Shown one piece after another: positions 10,738 to 20,262 of a stretch of DNA of 64,000 bases. Position 1 is the first letter of the stretch. The number at the start of each line of letters is the position of its first letter. The position numbers and the translations under genes were made by a program. Source of the stretch: Sulfurimonas sp. HSL3-7 (GTDB lineage: Bacteria; Campylobacterota; Campylobacteria; Campylobacterales; Sulfurimonadaceae). Where the stretch lies: positions 1,116,001-1,180,000 of the forward strand of contig NZ_CP147919.1 of NCBI RefSeq assembly GCF_039645985.1. Direction: 5' to 3'. The notes beneath the pieces were generated by a model. That model was given only the letters and a program-made list of their open reading frames with translations, ran no database searches and was not told where the DNA came from.

Positions 10738-11502
10738 CTATTTTTCACCGGTAAAAAGCGTGCCGAGCGTATGCTCGCCTTTCAGGAGAAATGATTCTGC
10801 CGCGCTGAGATCAAAACCGTTGCAAAGCAGCATCTTCTTACCCCGTTTCATCAGAAAATCTGCCGCTTTAAGCTTGGTCACGATACCGCCCGTCGCAAAG
10901 GGATTGTTCGGCGTCGAATCATCCTTTAGAACATCTTCCGGCAGTTCCGTAATCGTCTTATAGAGTTTGGCATCTTTGTGTTCGCTAGGGTTTTTGTCGT
11001 AATAGCCGTCGATATCACTCAAAATAACCAAGAGCTCCGCGTTGGTAGCGTAGGCGACATTGGCTGAAAGCTGGTCGTTGTCGCCAAAAAGCTGTTCGGG
11101 GGTAGAGGTGATGTCGTTCTCATTGATGATCGGCAAAATATCGTTGGCAAGGTGGGCATCGATGATCTCCTGAAACATTTTGGTGCGTTTCCTCGAATCG
11201 AAGTCATCTTCCGTCAGCAGGATCTGGGCCGTGTCGATGTCGTAGATATCGAATTTCTTCTTATAGCCTGACATCAGGATCGGTTGTCCCGCCGCCGCAA
11301 GCGCTTTTTTGCCGATCTGTTTGCTTTTGTCAAGCTTTAACGCCGAATAGCCTGCCGCTACGGCGCCCGATGTAACCAGTATGACATCGTAACTGTTTTT
11401 TAAGTTGGCAATGAGCGAAACCAGGTTGAGCATGCGCTCTTTCGCGATACAATTATGTTCTGTTAAGACAGCACTACCGACTTTGATTACGACTCGTTTC
11501 AT
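10738..11502 (-). CDS. proB: Glutamate 5-kinase
   Basis: 254 aa cytosolic kinase that phosphorylates glutamate in the first step of proline synthesis. The amino-acid-kinase fold is clear: VVIKVGSAVLTEHN at the start (phosphate loop), VTSGAVAAGYSAL, INENDITS (binding of glutamate and metal), FGDNDQLSA, and TGGIVTKLKAADFLMKRG. It ends after the kinase domain; the RNA-binding PUA domain of the E. coli enzyme is absent, as is usual in Campylobacterota. No other proline gene is adjacent. It converges with hsp20 across a short gap that contains the hsp20 terminator. Confidence 0.93.
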   Translation of the reverse strand: MKRVVIKVGSAVLTEHNCIAKERMLNLVSLIANLKNSYDVILVTSGAVAAGYSALKLDKSKQIGKKALAAAGQPILMSGYKKKFDIYDIDTAQILLTEDDFDSRKRTKMFQEIIDAHLANDILPIINENDITSTPEQLFGDNDQLSANVAYATNAELLVILSDIDGYYDKNPSEHKDAKLYKTITELPEDVLKDDSTPNNPFATGGIVTKLKAADFLMKRGKKMLLCNGFDLSAAESFLLKGEHTLGTLFTGEK

Positions 11503-11737
11503 GTATATATTCCTAAATTATTTTATGATTGATTTTTTTCAAGGATTTCAGCAGATTGTTAGAAATACCTTTCACTTCAAATTCTCTCTAAGATAACATA
11601 GTAGAGTTAACAAAAAATAAAAGCTCTCCTCATCCGGCGTATATCGGCAGAGAAAAAAAGGTTTGACCATACGCTGCATGCCTCTCAAGTGCATTGTGCT
11701 ATACTCTTTTTATTATGAGCATATAAGTAAAAATACA

Positions 11738-12877
11738 ATGACATTGAATAATTTTTTATATAGCGGTTTTGAATTTAAAGAGGATGAAGATCTTCTGGGT
11801 TTTAAATTCAAGATGATCAATTCGATTTTGGTCATAGTCGCTCTTTTCAGTACGCTTGTCGGCATATTGAGTGATCTTGGGATCAGTGATATCGGACCCA
11901 TCCACTCCAAGGTCAATTACGTTTACGGCATCTTTTCAGTTATGCTTATCTTCTTGCTGCGATCATCCAAGACATATTATAAAAAGGTAGCGAACGCACT
12001 GCTTATCGCTTCGCTGATCACCTTTACGTCGGCACTTATCCTTGTTCCCCAGGATGAGTTCAGAATAATATGGTTCTATCTGCTGATCTTTGTCGCCTAT
12101 ATTCTTAACGGCAGTGCCAGCGGTCTGCTCTTTACAATAGCATCGCTCGGTGTCATCCTCAGCGTGCATCTGCTCTCGGATCTGCAGCTGTCCCAGCTGG
12201 CGATCAATACAAGTGTATTAGGGCTGATCATCGGAAGCTTTCTGTCACGTTTCTATACCAACAAGATCAGTGATTATGAAAACAGTCTTCAGCAAAAAAA
12301 TGCTGCTTTGCACGTTCTGGCATCAACGGATGATCTGACAGGGATCATGAACCGACGTCTTTTCGGTGAGGTCTCCAAACGCTACTTTGAAACAGCACAA
12401 CGAGACAACCTGCCTTTGAGCCTGTTGCTCTTTGACCTGGACCACTTCAAAAAGGTGAATGATACCTACGGTCATCAGACGGGCGATCTGCTGTTGATCC
12501 GTTTTGCGGAAGCTATAAAGTCATATTTGCGAAAAAGTGACATCGTGGCCCGTGTCGGCGGGGAGGAATTTGCAGTACTTCTGTTTGAAACAGATATGGA
12601 AGGTGCTTTCATATTGGCCGAAAAGATCCGTACCTTGGTTGAAAGCATCACGATCGATCATGAGGGTGAGAAGGTTTTTGTGACAACCAGTATCGGTATT
12701 GCACAACACAGAGAAGGCGACAAAGCCTTTAATGCGATCTACGCACGTGCCGACAAGGCGCTTTACCTGGCAAAAGGGCGGGGACGTAATCGGACCTGTT
12801 GTGATCCGTTGGCAGGCGATGGCACACAGATGCCTGTCCATCGTTTTAATGTAACACTTTCAGAATCGCAAGAATAA
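11738..12877 (+). CDS. Membrane-bound diguanylate cyclase (GGDEF)
   Basis: 379 aa from the ATG at 11738 (MTLNNFLYSGFEF); an in-frame extension of 25 codons is less likely. Six predicted membrane helices occupy about residues 25-185, followed by a short coiled linker and a GGDEF domain (about 205-360) that makes cyclic di-GMP. The active site reads GGEEF and is preceded by RKSD five residues earlier, the RxxD product-inhibition (I) site. DLTGIMNRR and LFDLDHFKKVNDTYGH are intact, so activity is expected. The membrane part resembles the multi-TM input modules of GGDEF proteins with unknown ligand. The downstream ycaO gene is convergent, 8 bp away. Confidence 0.93.
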   Translation: MTLNNFLYSGFEFKEDEDLLGFKFKMINSILVIVALFSTLVGILSDLGISDIGPIHSKVNYVYGIFSVMLIFLLRSSKTYYKKVANALLIASLITFTSALILVPQDEFRIIWFYLLIFVAYILNGSASGLLFTIASLGVILSVHLLSDLQLSQLAINTSVLGLIIGSFLSRFYTNKISDYENSLQQKNAALHVLASTDDLTGIMNRRLFGEVSKRYFETAQRDNLPLSLLLFDLDHFKKVNDTYGHQTGDLLLIRFAEAIKSYLRKSDIVARVGGEEFAVLLFETDMEGAFILAEKIRTLVESITIDHEGEKVFVTTSIGIAQHREGDKAFNAIYARADKALYLAKGRGRNRTCCDPLAGDGTQMPVHRFNVTLSESQE

Positions 12878-12885
12878 CTTTCTGT

Positions 12886-14508
12886 CTAAACCGGGATCGC
12901 CGCTTTTTTGTTTTCTAGGCGGTCGAACATGGCGAGCATGTTATGATAGTCCCGGTGAAGGGTCACGTCGATCAGGTAGGCCGAGCCTTCTAATATTGCC
13001 AGCGCCTTTTCTACTCTCTCTGTTGTAAAGATATTGCAAAGTCCCTCTGCATACTCTTCCAGTACGAGACCGCCTTCGCGCATACGGATCAGTTCGGCGA
13101 CGATGTGTCCTATTTTGTCTGTCCCGTATTCAAGCAGTTCAAGAGCCTCCTCATCATCCCCCAGCAGCAGATGCATCTGGGCTTTGAACTCACGTATCGT
13201 AAAGTTATGTTCGAAGATGACACCGATATGTTTTTCGATATCGAGTGACTCTTCGAGCGATTCGACGGCATTGAGGATCTCTTCGGGATCAAACTCCCCG
13301 AAATTCAGAACCATTTCCCGGATCCACTTGGCGCTGTTTTTGTTGTTGTAGATCATGTCTTCGATGGGGTAGACCTCCGAAACACCGGGGACGATCATCT
13401 GACATGAATAAAAGCCAAGATAGGTGTACTCGCGCAGATAGATCTGTTTGTCCATGGCGCGGATGATATCGCCGAGATAGGCATACTCAGCTTCGCTTCC
13501 GTTGCCGTCATACTGCCACGAAGCGAATTCGAAACTTTTGGCACTGCTTAAAAACCCAAAGCCGAGTCTGCCGTTGGAGTCGATAAAATGCGATTCAAGG
13601 TTGAAGCTGTCGGCTACGACACTCATGTCGAAGGTCGGCACTTCAAAGGCGTCAAGGTTTTCGAGTGTGCGTCCCTGCATCAGCTCCGTCATTGTCCGCT
13701 CCAGCGACACCTCCAGTATAGGATGGGCACCGAAAGAGACGAAGAGGGTCCCGTTGTCGGGATTGATCAGCGAGATCGCCGTAACGGGGTATTTTCCGCC
13801 GAGAGAAGCGTCGAGCACTTCGACGATGTAGCCTGCCGCACGCAGGGCGGTGAGATCACGATAAAGGTTGGCAAATGAGCGCAGGGTCTCGTCGGGATAA
13901 GAGGGGAGGGCGTAGCCGTTCTTGATGATCTCGATCTTGACGTAGCGCTCGAAGATCTCGCTCAGCGCCTGGACCTGCGCTTCCAGCGGAGTGTTCCCCG
14001 TCGCCAGACCGTTACTTACATAGAGATTGCTCAAAATATTGAGCGGTATATAGACCTTTTCGCCGCTGGAGCGTTTCTGAAACGGCAGCGCGACGATCTT
14101 GTCGTCGTGATCGCTGTTAAAATCGATGAGATCCTCGTCACTGAGCTCCGCGTCCGGATCGTACACGGCGCGAAGCTCGTCATTCAAACACTCCCGGGCT
14201 GTTTCAAAGGCCACGACATCGGGGTAATAGCGTCTCTTCGGAAGATAGAAATCGACAAAAAAGTTGTTCGTCTGGAGCCGCTCGATGTACTCGCCCAGTG
14301 CGCTCGCCACCGATGCATCCGAAACACTCCCTTTGCCGTTGGAATAGATATGGTTGGGGGCCTCGACTGAGGCGAGGTTGACCGAGTAGCAGTGTTCAAG
14401 CGGGTGTTTCAGTTCGGAAAAACGCACTTCGCATCCCGCCTGTTCGAGTACGGAGCGCATTGTCTTGATGGACTCCTCGAGGGGCGCGTTCTTAGATAGT
14501 ATATTCAT
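12886..14508 (-). CDS. ycaO: YcaO-type cyclodehydratase, S12 methylthiotransferase accessory factor
   Basis: 540 aa. The YcaO domain covers about residues 45-400, with the ATP-binding acidic motifs SALGEYIERLQ and ALSEIFERYVK (ExxxR), and PVTAISLINPDNGTLFVSFGAHP. The C-terminal third is helical, TPR-like. Length and layout match stand-alone E. coli YcaO, which assists RimO in beta-methylthiolation of ribosomal protein S12, rather than the YcaO enzymes of thiazole/oxazole peptide clusters. No precursor peptide, dehydrogenase or protease gene is nearby, supporting the housekeeping reading. The start MNILSKNAPLEESI is at 14508. Confidence 0.88.
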   Translation of the reverse strand: MNILSKNAPLEESIKTMRSVLEQAGCEVRFSELKHPLEHCYSVNLASVEAPNHIYSNGKGSVSDASVASALGEYIERLQTNNFFVDFYLPKRRYYPDVVAFETARECLNDELRAVYDPDAELSDEDLIDFNSDHDDKIVALPFQKRSSGEKVYIPLNILSNLYVSNGLATGNTPLEAQVQALSEIFERYVKIEIIKNGYALPSYPDETLRSFANLYRDLTALRAAGYIVEVLDASLGGKYPVTAISLINPDNGTLFVSFGAHPILEVSLERTMTELMQGRTLENLDAFEVPTFDMSVVADSFNLESHFIDSNGRLGFGFLSSAKSFEFASWQYDGNGSEAEYAYLGDIIRAMDKQIYLREYTYLGFYSCQMIVPGVSEVYPIEDMIYNNKNSAKWIREMVLNFGEFDPEEILNAVESLEESLDIEKHIGVIFEHNFTIREFKAQMHLLLGDDEEALELLEYGTDKIGHIVAELIRMREGGLVLEEYAEGLCNIFTTERVEKALAILEGSAYLIDVTLHRDYHNMLAMFDRLENKKAAIPV

Positions 14509-14657
14509 AGTGTAAACCGTTTTTTGATGGTGATTTTAGAATTAGTGCAGGAGAGTCCGGAAGAGACGAAAACGCATACGCCGATGCTAATTAATAGAGG
14601 AATTATAGCCAAAAATATGCAGAGGACGTGTGCCTCTCTTCTGCTAAGGCCCGCCGG

Positions 14658-16754
14658 TTATACCAGACTCAACCCCACCTTGCCTTTTTCCTGGTCGACG
14701 GAGACCACGGTGATGTGCGGCAGGAACTGGTTGACGGCGAGGACTTCGAGCGGGTGGGAAATGCGTTTTTCGCTCATCTTGGAGATGTGGATCATGCCGT
14801 CGTTTTTAAGCCCGATGTCGACAAAGGCGCCGAAATCGGCGATGTTGCGCACGACTCCGGAGACAATGCTGCCCTCATTCAGCATTTTGATGTCGGTGAT
14901 GCCCTCTTTGAACGGGATAGGCGGCAGCTCCTCCCTGGGGTCAAATCCGGGTTTCTGAAGCTCTTTGACGATGTCTCTGAGCGTCTCCTTGCCGACATTA
15001 AGCTCTTGCGCTGCCGCATCGAGATCTATTTTGGCGAGATCAACCCCTTTAAGCTCTTTGGCGATCGCATAGCTCTCGGGATGGATGCCGCTGTTGTCAA
15101 AGGGGCTTTTCCCCTCTTTGATGCGGACAAAACCTGCGGCCTGCTCATAGCCCTTCTTTCCCAGCCCTTTGACCTTCAGCAGCTCCGCTTTCGTCGTAAA
15201 GTTGCCGTTCTCGGCTTTATAGTCAAGAATATTCTGTGCCACTTTAGCGCCGATGCCGGCCACGTAGGAGAGCAGGGAAACGGAGGCGGAGTTGATGTCG
15301 ACGCCGACACGGTTGACAAGGTCCTGGGTAACATCGGTGAGCTTCTTCTCCAGCAGCTTCTGGTCGACGTCATGCTGGTACTGACCGATGCCAAGCGATC
15401 GGGGGTCGATCTTGACCAGGGCGGCCATCGGGTCGCGCAGCCGCTGCGCGATAGAGATCGCTCCCCTGATGGTAACATCGAGGTCGGGGTACTCCTCCGC
15501 GGCGATCTTGGAGGCGGAGTAGACCGATGCCCCCGCTTCGGAGACAACGGTGTAGTTCAGCCCGGCATTTTCCTCTTTGTTGAGGCGGGAAAAAAACTCC
15601 TGCGTCTCTCTGGAGGCGGTACCGTTGCCGATGGCCACGGCTGTGATACGGTACTTTTTAGAGAGGGCCAAAACCTTTGCCGCGGCACTCTTGTAGTCGT
15701 TTTGCGGTGCTGTCGGGTAGATCACCGCCGACTCGAGATAGCTGCCGTTCTCGTCGATGACGGCAAGTTTGCACCCCGACCTGAAGGCGGGATCGACGCC
15801 GAGGATGATCCGTTTGGTCACGGGCGGCGTCATGAGGAGCTGGTTGAGGTTTTTGCCGAAGACGCCGATGGCGGCAGCGTCCGAGCGCTCTTTGAGTTCG
15901 GCGTGGACCTCTCTCTCGAGGGAGGGGAGCAGAAGACGTTTCAGGCCGTCACGGTAGGCCTCGAAAAGCAGCTCTTTGGAACTGGCGGCGTTTCGGGGGA
16001 TCTTGAATTTTCGGATGTTCGCTTCGATGCGCTCGAGATCGAGGGTTATCTTGACGGAGAGCTCTTTCTCCTTGACGCCCCTCATGAGTGCGAGGTAGCG
16101 GTGAGACGGCACATAGGCGACCTTTTCGGCGTGATCGGCGAAGTTCGCGTAGACCCCTTTTTCGTTAAGGTTCTTTGTCTTTTTCACCTCGAGAATGCCA
16201 AACCGCATCATCGAGGAGCGGATCGTTTCGCGCTCGCGCGGCTGTTCGGCATAGCGTTCGGCCAGAATATCCTGCGCCCCTTTTACGGCCTCGTCGACGG
16301 AGCCGATCTTCCCTTTGACAAAAGCGCTTGCTTTTGAGCGGAATTCACCGAGCGTCAGCCTGGCGGAGGCAAGGGTGTCGGCAAGCGGCGTCAAACCGTT
16401 CTCTATGGCGGTGGCGGCGCGCGAGCTCTTTTTCTCTTTGTACGGGCGGTAGATATCCTCGAGCACCCTCAGTTTTTGCGCATCGTCGATGCTCTGTTTG
16501 ATCGCGACACTCAAGACACCCCGCTCTTCAATGAGCCGTGCCACCTCGGCCTTGCGCTCAAGCAGCTTTTTGGCACCGAGGTAAATGCCCTCAAACTCGC
16601 GCAGTACCTCGTCGCTCGCGCTGCCGGTCATCTCTTTGCGGTATCGGGCGATGAAAGGGATCGTGGCCCCCTCGTCAAGGAGTTTAAGAATGTTGCGGAT
16701 ATGCTCTTTCTTGAGCCCTGTCTTTTTAACGAGTATCGTTTCTAAAGGATTCAT
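14658..16754 (-). CDS. tex: Tex RNA-binding transcription accessory protein
   Basis: 698 aa. N-terminal helical Tex domain (SASDEVLREFEGIYLGAKK), YqgF/RNase H-like domain about residues 320-450 (ILGVDPAFRSGCKLAVID, AVAIGNGTASRETQEF), helix-hairpin-helix pair (LLSYVAGIGAKVAQNIL, KVKGLGKKGYEQAAGF), and a C-terminal S1 RNA-binding domain (GSIVSGVVRNIADFGAFVDIG). Tex proteins bind nucleic acids and affect transcription and stress tolerance. The length is slightly short of the 770-residue Pseudomonas protein but all domains are present. A long open frame on the opposite strand is only a composition shadow. Confidence 0.95.
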   Translation of the reverse strand: MNPLETILVKKTGLKKEHIRNILKLLDEGATIPFIARYRKEMTGSASDEVLREFEGIYLGAKKLLERKAEVARLIEERGVLSVAIKQSIDDAQKLRVLEDIYRPYKEKKSSRAATAIENGLTPLADTLASARLTLGEFRSKASAFVKGKIGSVDEAVKGAQDILAERYAEQPRERETIRSSMMRFGILEVKKTKNLNEKGVYANFADHAEKVAYVPSHRYLALMRGVKEKELSVKITLDLERIEANIRKFKIPRNAASSKELLFEAYRDGLKRLLLPSLEREVHAELKERSDAAAIGVFGKNLNQLLMTPPVTKRIILGVDPAFRSGCKLAVIDENGSYLESAVIYPTAPQNDYKSAAAKVLALSKKYRITAVAIGNGTASRETQEFFSRLNKEENAGLNYTVVSEAGASVYSASKIAAEEYPDLDVTIRGAISIAQRLRDPMAALVKIDPRSLGIGQYQHDVDQKLLEKKLTDVTQDLVNRVGVDINSASVSLLSYVAGIGAKVAQNILDYKAENGNFTTKAELLKVKGLGKKGYEQAAGFVRIKEGKSPFDNSGIHPESYAIAKELKGVDLAKIDLDAAAQELNVGKETLRDIVKELQKPGFDPREELPPIPFKEGITDIKMLNEGSIVSGVVRNIADFGAFVDIGLKNDGMIHISKMSEKRISHPLEVLAVNQFLPHITVVSVDQEKGKVGLSLV

Positions 16755-17018
16755 GCTGTGTCTTTTTAAAATAGTCTGTTTTTGCAGTTTTGTTTACGAA
16801 TTGTACCCCATTTCCCTCGTTTCTCCGGGGACGAAGAAAGTGAGAAAGTTTCTTACACGTCTTGATACGATAGGAACGAGAAAGATCGCTGAAAAAATAC
16901 GCCGGACCGGTATGTATCTTGTCGAACTGCCTCAATTGCCAATGGTGATATACTATTCAAACATGGGCGGGAGATAGGCTATAATACCGGTAAATATTTT
17001 ATGCTGAATGGATGATTC

Positions 17019-17738
17019 ATGAGACAAAAAATCGGAAAATTAAAAAACAGTATCGCGAACCTTGAACTTGTAGAACGGATGTTGACACAAAATACGCTGA
17101 TTCTGGCCGAAGAGGGTTCAGGCAAAACGCATCTTTCCAACAAGATCCGCGAATACGTTATGGATAACGGTATACCGACGCTTTATCTTGACTTTTCAGA
17201 TCCCGATGTCGATGCGGTAGAATCCCGTTTTAAAGAGAGCAACCGTTTTTACTACATGCGCTTTGAAGAGAGCGACGCGTTTGATGCCGAACTGCAAGAG
17301 GCGATTGCAAGACGCGAAAACATCTATATGGCCGTCAACTCGAGCTATTTTTCCAACAGACGCGACATCAAAAGCCGTCTTTCGCGTACGATCCAGACAC
17401 CTGAGCTTCTTGAGAACTACTACTATTTTTTCCACGAGATCTCAATGCTGAATGCCTTTTATACGAAATTCGAGGACTTCATGTTTTATATCCTCTCTCT
17501 GGTCAACCTCAAGAAATTCGGATTGACCTTTCTGACGCAGCCGCATGAGATCTTTGAAGACTACAAGATCAAACTGCTTTTCTCTTTTCTCTACCTCGGA
17601 AAATGTTCCAATGCGAACTATTACAACACGGAGCTCAAAACGCTTCCGCCGCACACTTTCTATTACCAGTACCGCCAGGACAGACGAACCCTTCTCTTCA
17701 ACGATATCAAGGGCGATACCGTCATGATCGACCACTAG
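17019..17738 (+). CDS. P-loop ATP-binding protein of unknown role
   Basis: 239 aa starting MRQKIGKLKNSIANLELVER. A Walker A motif is clear at about residues 29-37 (AEEGSGKTH), after a short helical N-terminus, as in AAA/ORC-like ATPases. A hydrophobic strand ending in aspartate (TLYLDFSD) is the next core element; a classical Walker B DE pair is not obvious. The second half is rich in Tyr and Phe (ENYYYFFHEISML, YTKFEDFMFYILSL). It has its own TATAAT element at 16980-16985 and no operon partner. I do not recognise a named family; an ATPase that acts on DNA or a membrane partner are both possible. Confidence 0.7.
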   Translation: MRQKIGKLKNSIANLELVERMLTQNTLILAEEGSGKTHLSNKIREYVMDNGIPTLYLDFSDPDVDAVESRFKESNRFYYMRFEESDAFDAELQEAIARRENIYMAVNSSYFSNRRDIKSRLSRTIQTPELLENYYYFFHEISMLNAFYTKFEDFMFYILSLVNLKKFGLTFLTQPHEIFEDYKIKLLFSFLYLGKCSNANYYNTELKTLPPHTFYYQYRQDRRTLLFNDIKGDTVMIDH

Positions 17739-17846
17739 GAGTCGGTACCGATACGTCTGCTTTGATTTCGGCGTCTTCCCTCCTGATACATCTTCAAGGC
17801 GGTCACTTCTTTCTGCAGATCGCATAAATATGCTGTTTGACAGCTC

Positions 17847-19034
17847 TCAAAAATCTTCTTTCCCCTGCTGACTTGCAGAATGTTCAGGCACAACGAGTTT
17901 TCTTTGCCGCTGTAAATGCAAAAAAAGCAGCAGGGTCAAAAGTGTCAGGCCGCCGATAGAGAGACGCACGGCGCTTTCAAACCCGAAATGCTCCCAGATG
18001 TAACCGATAAGCAGGGCCCCCAGTGAAGCAAAGATGGCGACACCTCCGTAAAAGATACCGAATACCGCCCCTTTGCTTTGGGCTTCCTGCGAGATATAGG
18101 CCCGCATCGCGTTGAGCGATATGACGGTGAAGAGCCCCAGCATGATGAAAGAGAGCCATAAAAAGTCCAGTGCCAAAGCGACCATAGATGCGATCCCGAA
18201 GAGAAAGGAGAGCAGCAGCATCAGGCCGCTTCCCCTTCTGTCGATCAGCACACCGCTGTAGTAGCTCGTCAGGGACTGGGTCAGTGCAAACACGATGACA
18301 AAGAGGGGGATCTGTGCCAGCGTAAAGCCTTCATCTTTGGCTTTCAGGATGAGATACTGGTCACTGAAAAGAAACAAGAGAAATAAAAAGTAGATGCCCA
18401 GCAGAGTGAAGAGTTTACGGTCGGAAGGGTCGTACACCTCTTTTTTTTTCACCTTGAGCGGCATATCTTTGACGAAGAAAAGTATGATCACTGCCGCAAT
18501 GAGGCCCGGTATCAGGGTCCAGGCAAAGAGAGTTCGGATAAAGGCTTCATCTTTTTGCATCAGCATGAAGAACATCAAAATAAGCAGTGCGCCGACGAGT
18601 TCGCCCGAGATATCCATCATCTTGTGAAAACCGAAGGTCTTTCCCGAGGCGTTCTTTCGGCTGTAGGCGCTGATCAGTACGTCTTTCGGGGCGCTGCGCA
18701 CCGCTTTGCCCATCCGTTCAAGTCCCCGGAGCAGGGCGACGCTTGCGTAGGTTGACGAAAAGGCAAGCAGGGGTTTGGCGACAGCCGAGATAAGATAGCC
18801 GGCAACGAGGAAAGGTTTGATGATGCCTAAACGGTCGCTTAAATACCCGAACAGGATACGGAATGCGTAGGAGATGAAGGTAGCGACTGCGATGACGATT
18901 CCCAGCTTGTCCACCCCCTCGTGCAGGACATAGACGACAAAGATCGGCAGCAGCGTGGTGATCATAGAAGATGCCATATCGGTAAAAAAACTGACCCATC
19001 CGAGCCAGATGATGTTCTTGTCGATGGTTTTCAT
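17847..19034 (-). CDS. MFS transporter
   Basis: 395 aa inner-membrane protein with about twelve predicted helices. It begins MKTIDKNIIWLGWVSFFTDMASSM, the start typical of a bacterial MFS group in which FTDxAS lies in TM1. The loop 2-3 motif reads GYLSDRLG, a variant of the MFS signature, and RSAPKDVLISAYSRKNASGKTFGFHKMMD follows TM4. A central cytoplasmic loop (MPLKVKKKEVYDPSDRKL) separates the two six-helix halves. The C-terminus is hydrophilic. Substrate is unknown; relatives are annotated as drug or metabolite exporters. Transcribed away from the P-loop gene's 3' end. Confidence 0.85.
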   Translation of the reverse strand: MKTIDKNIIWLGWVSFFTDMASSMITTLLPIFVVYVLHEGVDKLGIVIAVATFISYAFRILFGYLSDRLGIIKPFLVAGYLISAVAKPLLAFSSTYASVALLRGLERMGKAVRSAPKDVLISAYSRKNASGKTFGFHKMMDISGELVGALLILMFFMLMQKDEAFIRTLFAWTLIPGLIAAVIILFFVKDMPLKVKKKEVYDPSDRKLFTLLGIYFLFLLFLFSDQYLILKAKDEGFTLAQIPLFVIVFALTQSLTSYYSGVLIDRRGSGLMLLLSFLFGIASMVALALDFLWLSFIMLGLFTVISLNAMRAYISQEAQSKGAVFGIFYGGVAIFASLGALLIGYIWEHFGFESAVRLSIGGLTLLTLLLFLHLQRQRKLVVPEHSASQQGKEDF

Positions 19035-19165
19035 CTTCTTCCTGCTTAAAATGAAGAGTCTGTTTCTGAATCACAGCTCTTGCAGATAACTACTATGTGT
19101 AGTATCTTAGCTCATTGGCAGAAAAAAGATGCTAAAAAATATAGGCAGTGCTACCAAACAGTTCT

Positions 19166-20119
19166 TCAGCATCGGCTCTTGAAAAAGAAGAACATTAGCA
19201 GCAGAAGCAGAAGCAGGGATGAGACGGTGACGATGATCATCGTCAGCGTTGAACTTTTTGCTTCGTCGACAGCAGCTTGTACCTGTTGCCCTGACATTCC
19301 CATTAGGTGCATCCCGACATTGTTGTCGTTCACGTCTTTGATCGTTTTGTAGGTATAGAGGTATTGATCGGTGAAGATGAAGCGTTTCTGCTGCAGCTTG
19401 TCCAGGTCCAGGGATTGTGCCGCTTTGAGAAAATCGTCATCATATTGTTTTGAGCCGAGTTTATAGTGATCGACGCTTGGTGCATCTTTCAGGTCGGTTG
19501 CGATAAAAATAAGCGAATCGTTCATCAGCAGAAGGTGATCGTTGCTCTTTTTTGCAAACTGTTTCGCGACATTGTCAAAATTCTGTATAAACTCCAGTGA
19601 CCCGAGATAGTCGTCACCCTGTATCACAGGAACAATAGAGCGCAGCGTCAGCCCCATCCGGCCTACTTCGAAATCGAAAACAGGTTGACGGGTCTCTTTG
19701 ACTTTTACGATCGTCTTTCTGAACCCGCTGAGATCATCGCCGAATTTATCGAGTTTCCAGCTTCTTACAAACGATTTCAGATCAGCCGTATGGATGTGGA
19801 CTTTCAGGTTCTTTATTTTAGTGCTCTTTTTAAAGTTGTTAAAGATCACCTGCAGCTCTTTGATAGCAATAGCCCGGTTGTTTTCAATGAGTGCTTTTGC
19901 GATCCTGGCGTTGTCGGCAATATAAATAGCATTGGTGATGCCGATGTTTTCTATCAGATGTTCTTCACTGTTTAGATCCTGGATCAACTTCTCTGCAAGT
20001 TCACCGTAGGTCTTCTCTTCTGCATGTGTCAGGGCGTTACTTAAGTAAAAACCCATAGATACAGCAAAGATCAATAACAGCGAGAGAGATACGGTGAAGA
20101 GTATAGATGTTTTTTTCAT
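19166..20119 (-). CDS. Orphan Cache-domain sensor with two TM helices
   Basis: 317 aa. TM1 is at about 7-27, followed by a large periplasmic region (30-285) that looks like a double Cache ligand-binding module: long helix with IYIADNARIAKALIENN, then FRKTIVKVKETRQPVFDFEVGRMGLTLRSIVPVIQGDDYLGSLEF. TM2 is at about 293-314 and the protein stops just six residues later (FKSRC). No HAMP, kinase, GGDEF or chemoreceptor domain follows, and I find no such domain in any frame after the stop. It is therefore either a truncated chemoreceptor or a stand-alone sensor that signals through a partner. Conserved Cache folds bind small organic molecules. Confidence 0.75.
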   Translation of the reverse strand: MKKTSILFTVSLSLLLIFAVSMGFYLSNALTHAEEKTYGELAEKLIQDLNSEEHLIENIGITNAIYIADNARIAKALIENNRAIAIKELQVIFNNFKKSTKIKNLKVHIHTADLKSFVRSWKLDKFGDDLSGFRKTIVKVKETRQPVFDFEVGRMGLTLRSIVPVIQGDDYLGSLEFIQNFDNVAKQFAKKSNDHLLLMNDSLIFIATDLKDAPSVDHYKLGSKQYDDDFLKAAQSLDLDKLQQKRFIFTDQYLYTYKTIKDVNDNNVGMHLMGMSGQQVQAAVDEAKSSTLTMIIVTVSSLLLLLLLMFFFFKSRC

Positions 20120-20262
20120 AATCTACATTTTCCTTTGGCGTTTCAGATGTGTGCCGGTAGTCTATTTAATTAGTGTAAATTTTGTGTAAAAACGTGCAAG
20201 ATAAAAAGAGGAGAGCCTAAGCTTTACGTCTATACTTCAGAGGACGTTCGCTGCGTTGAATG

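Noticed and set aside
12886-14508. YcaO as part of a modified-peptide (RiPP) cluster
   Set aside because: No precursor, dehydrogenase, leader protease or exporter gene lies nearby, and the length fits the stand-alone S12 accessory form.
14628-16337. 569-codon open frame on the plus strand
   Set aside because: It lies antisense to tex, whose domains are all recognisable. The frame has skewed composition and no domain; it comes from codon usage on the opposite strand.
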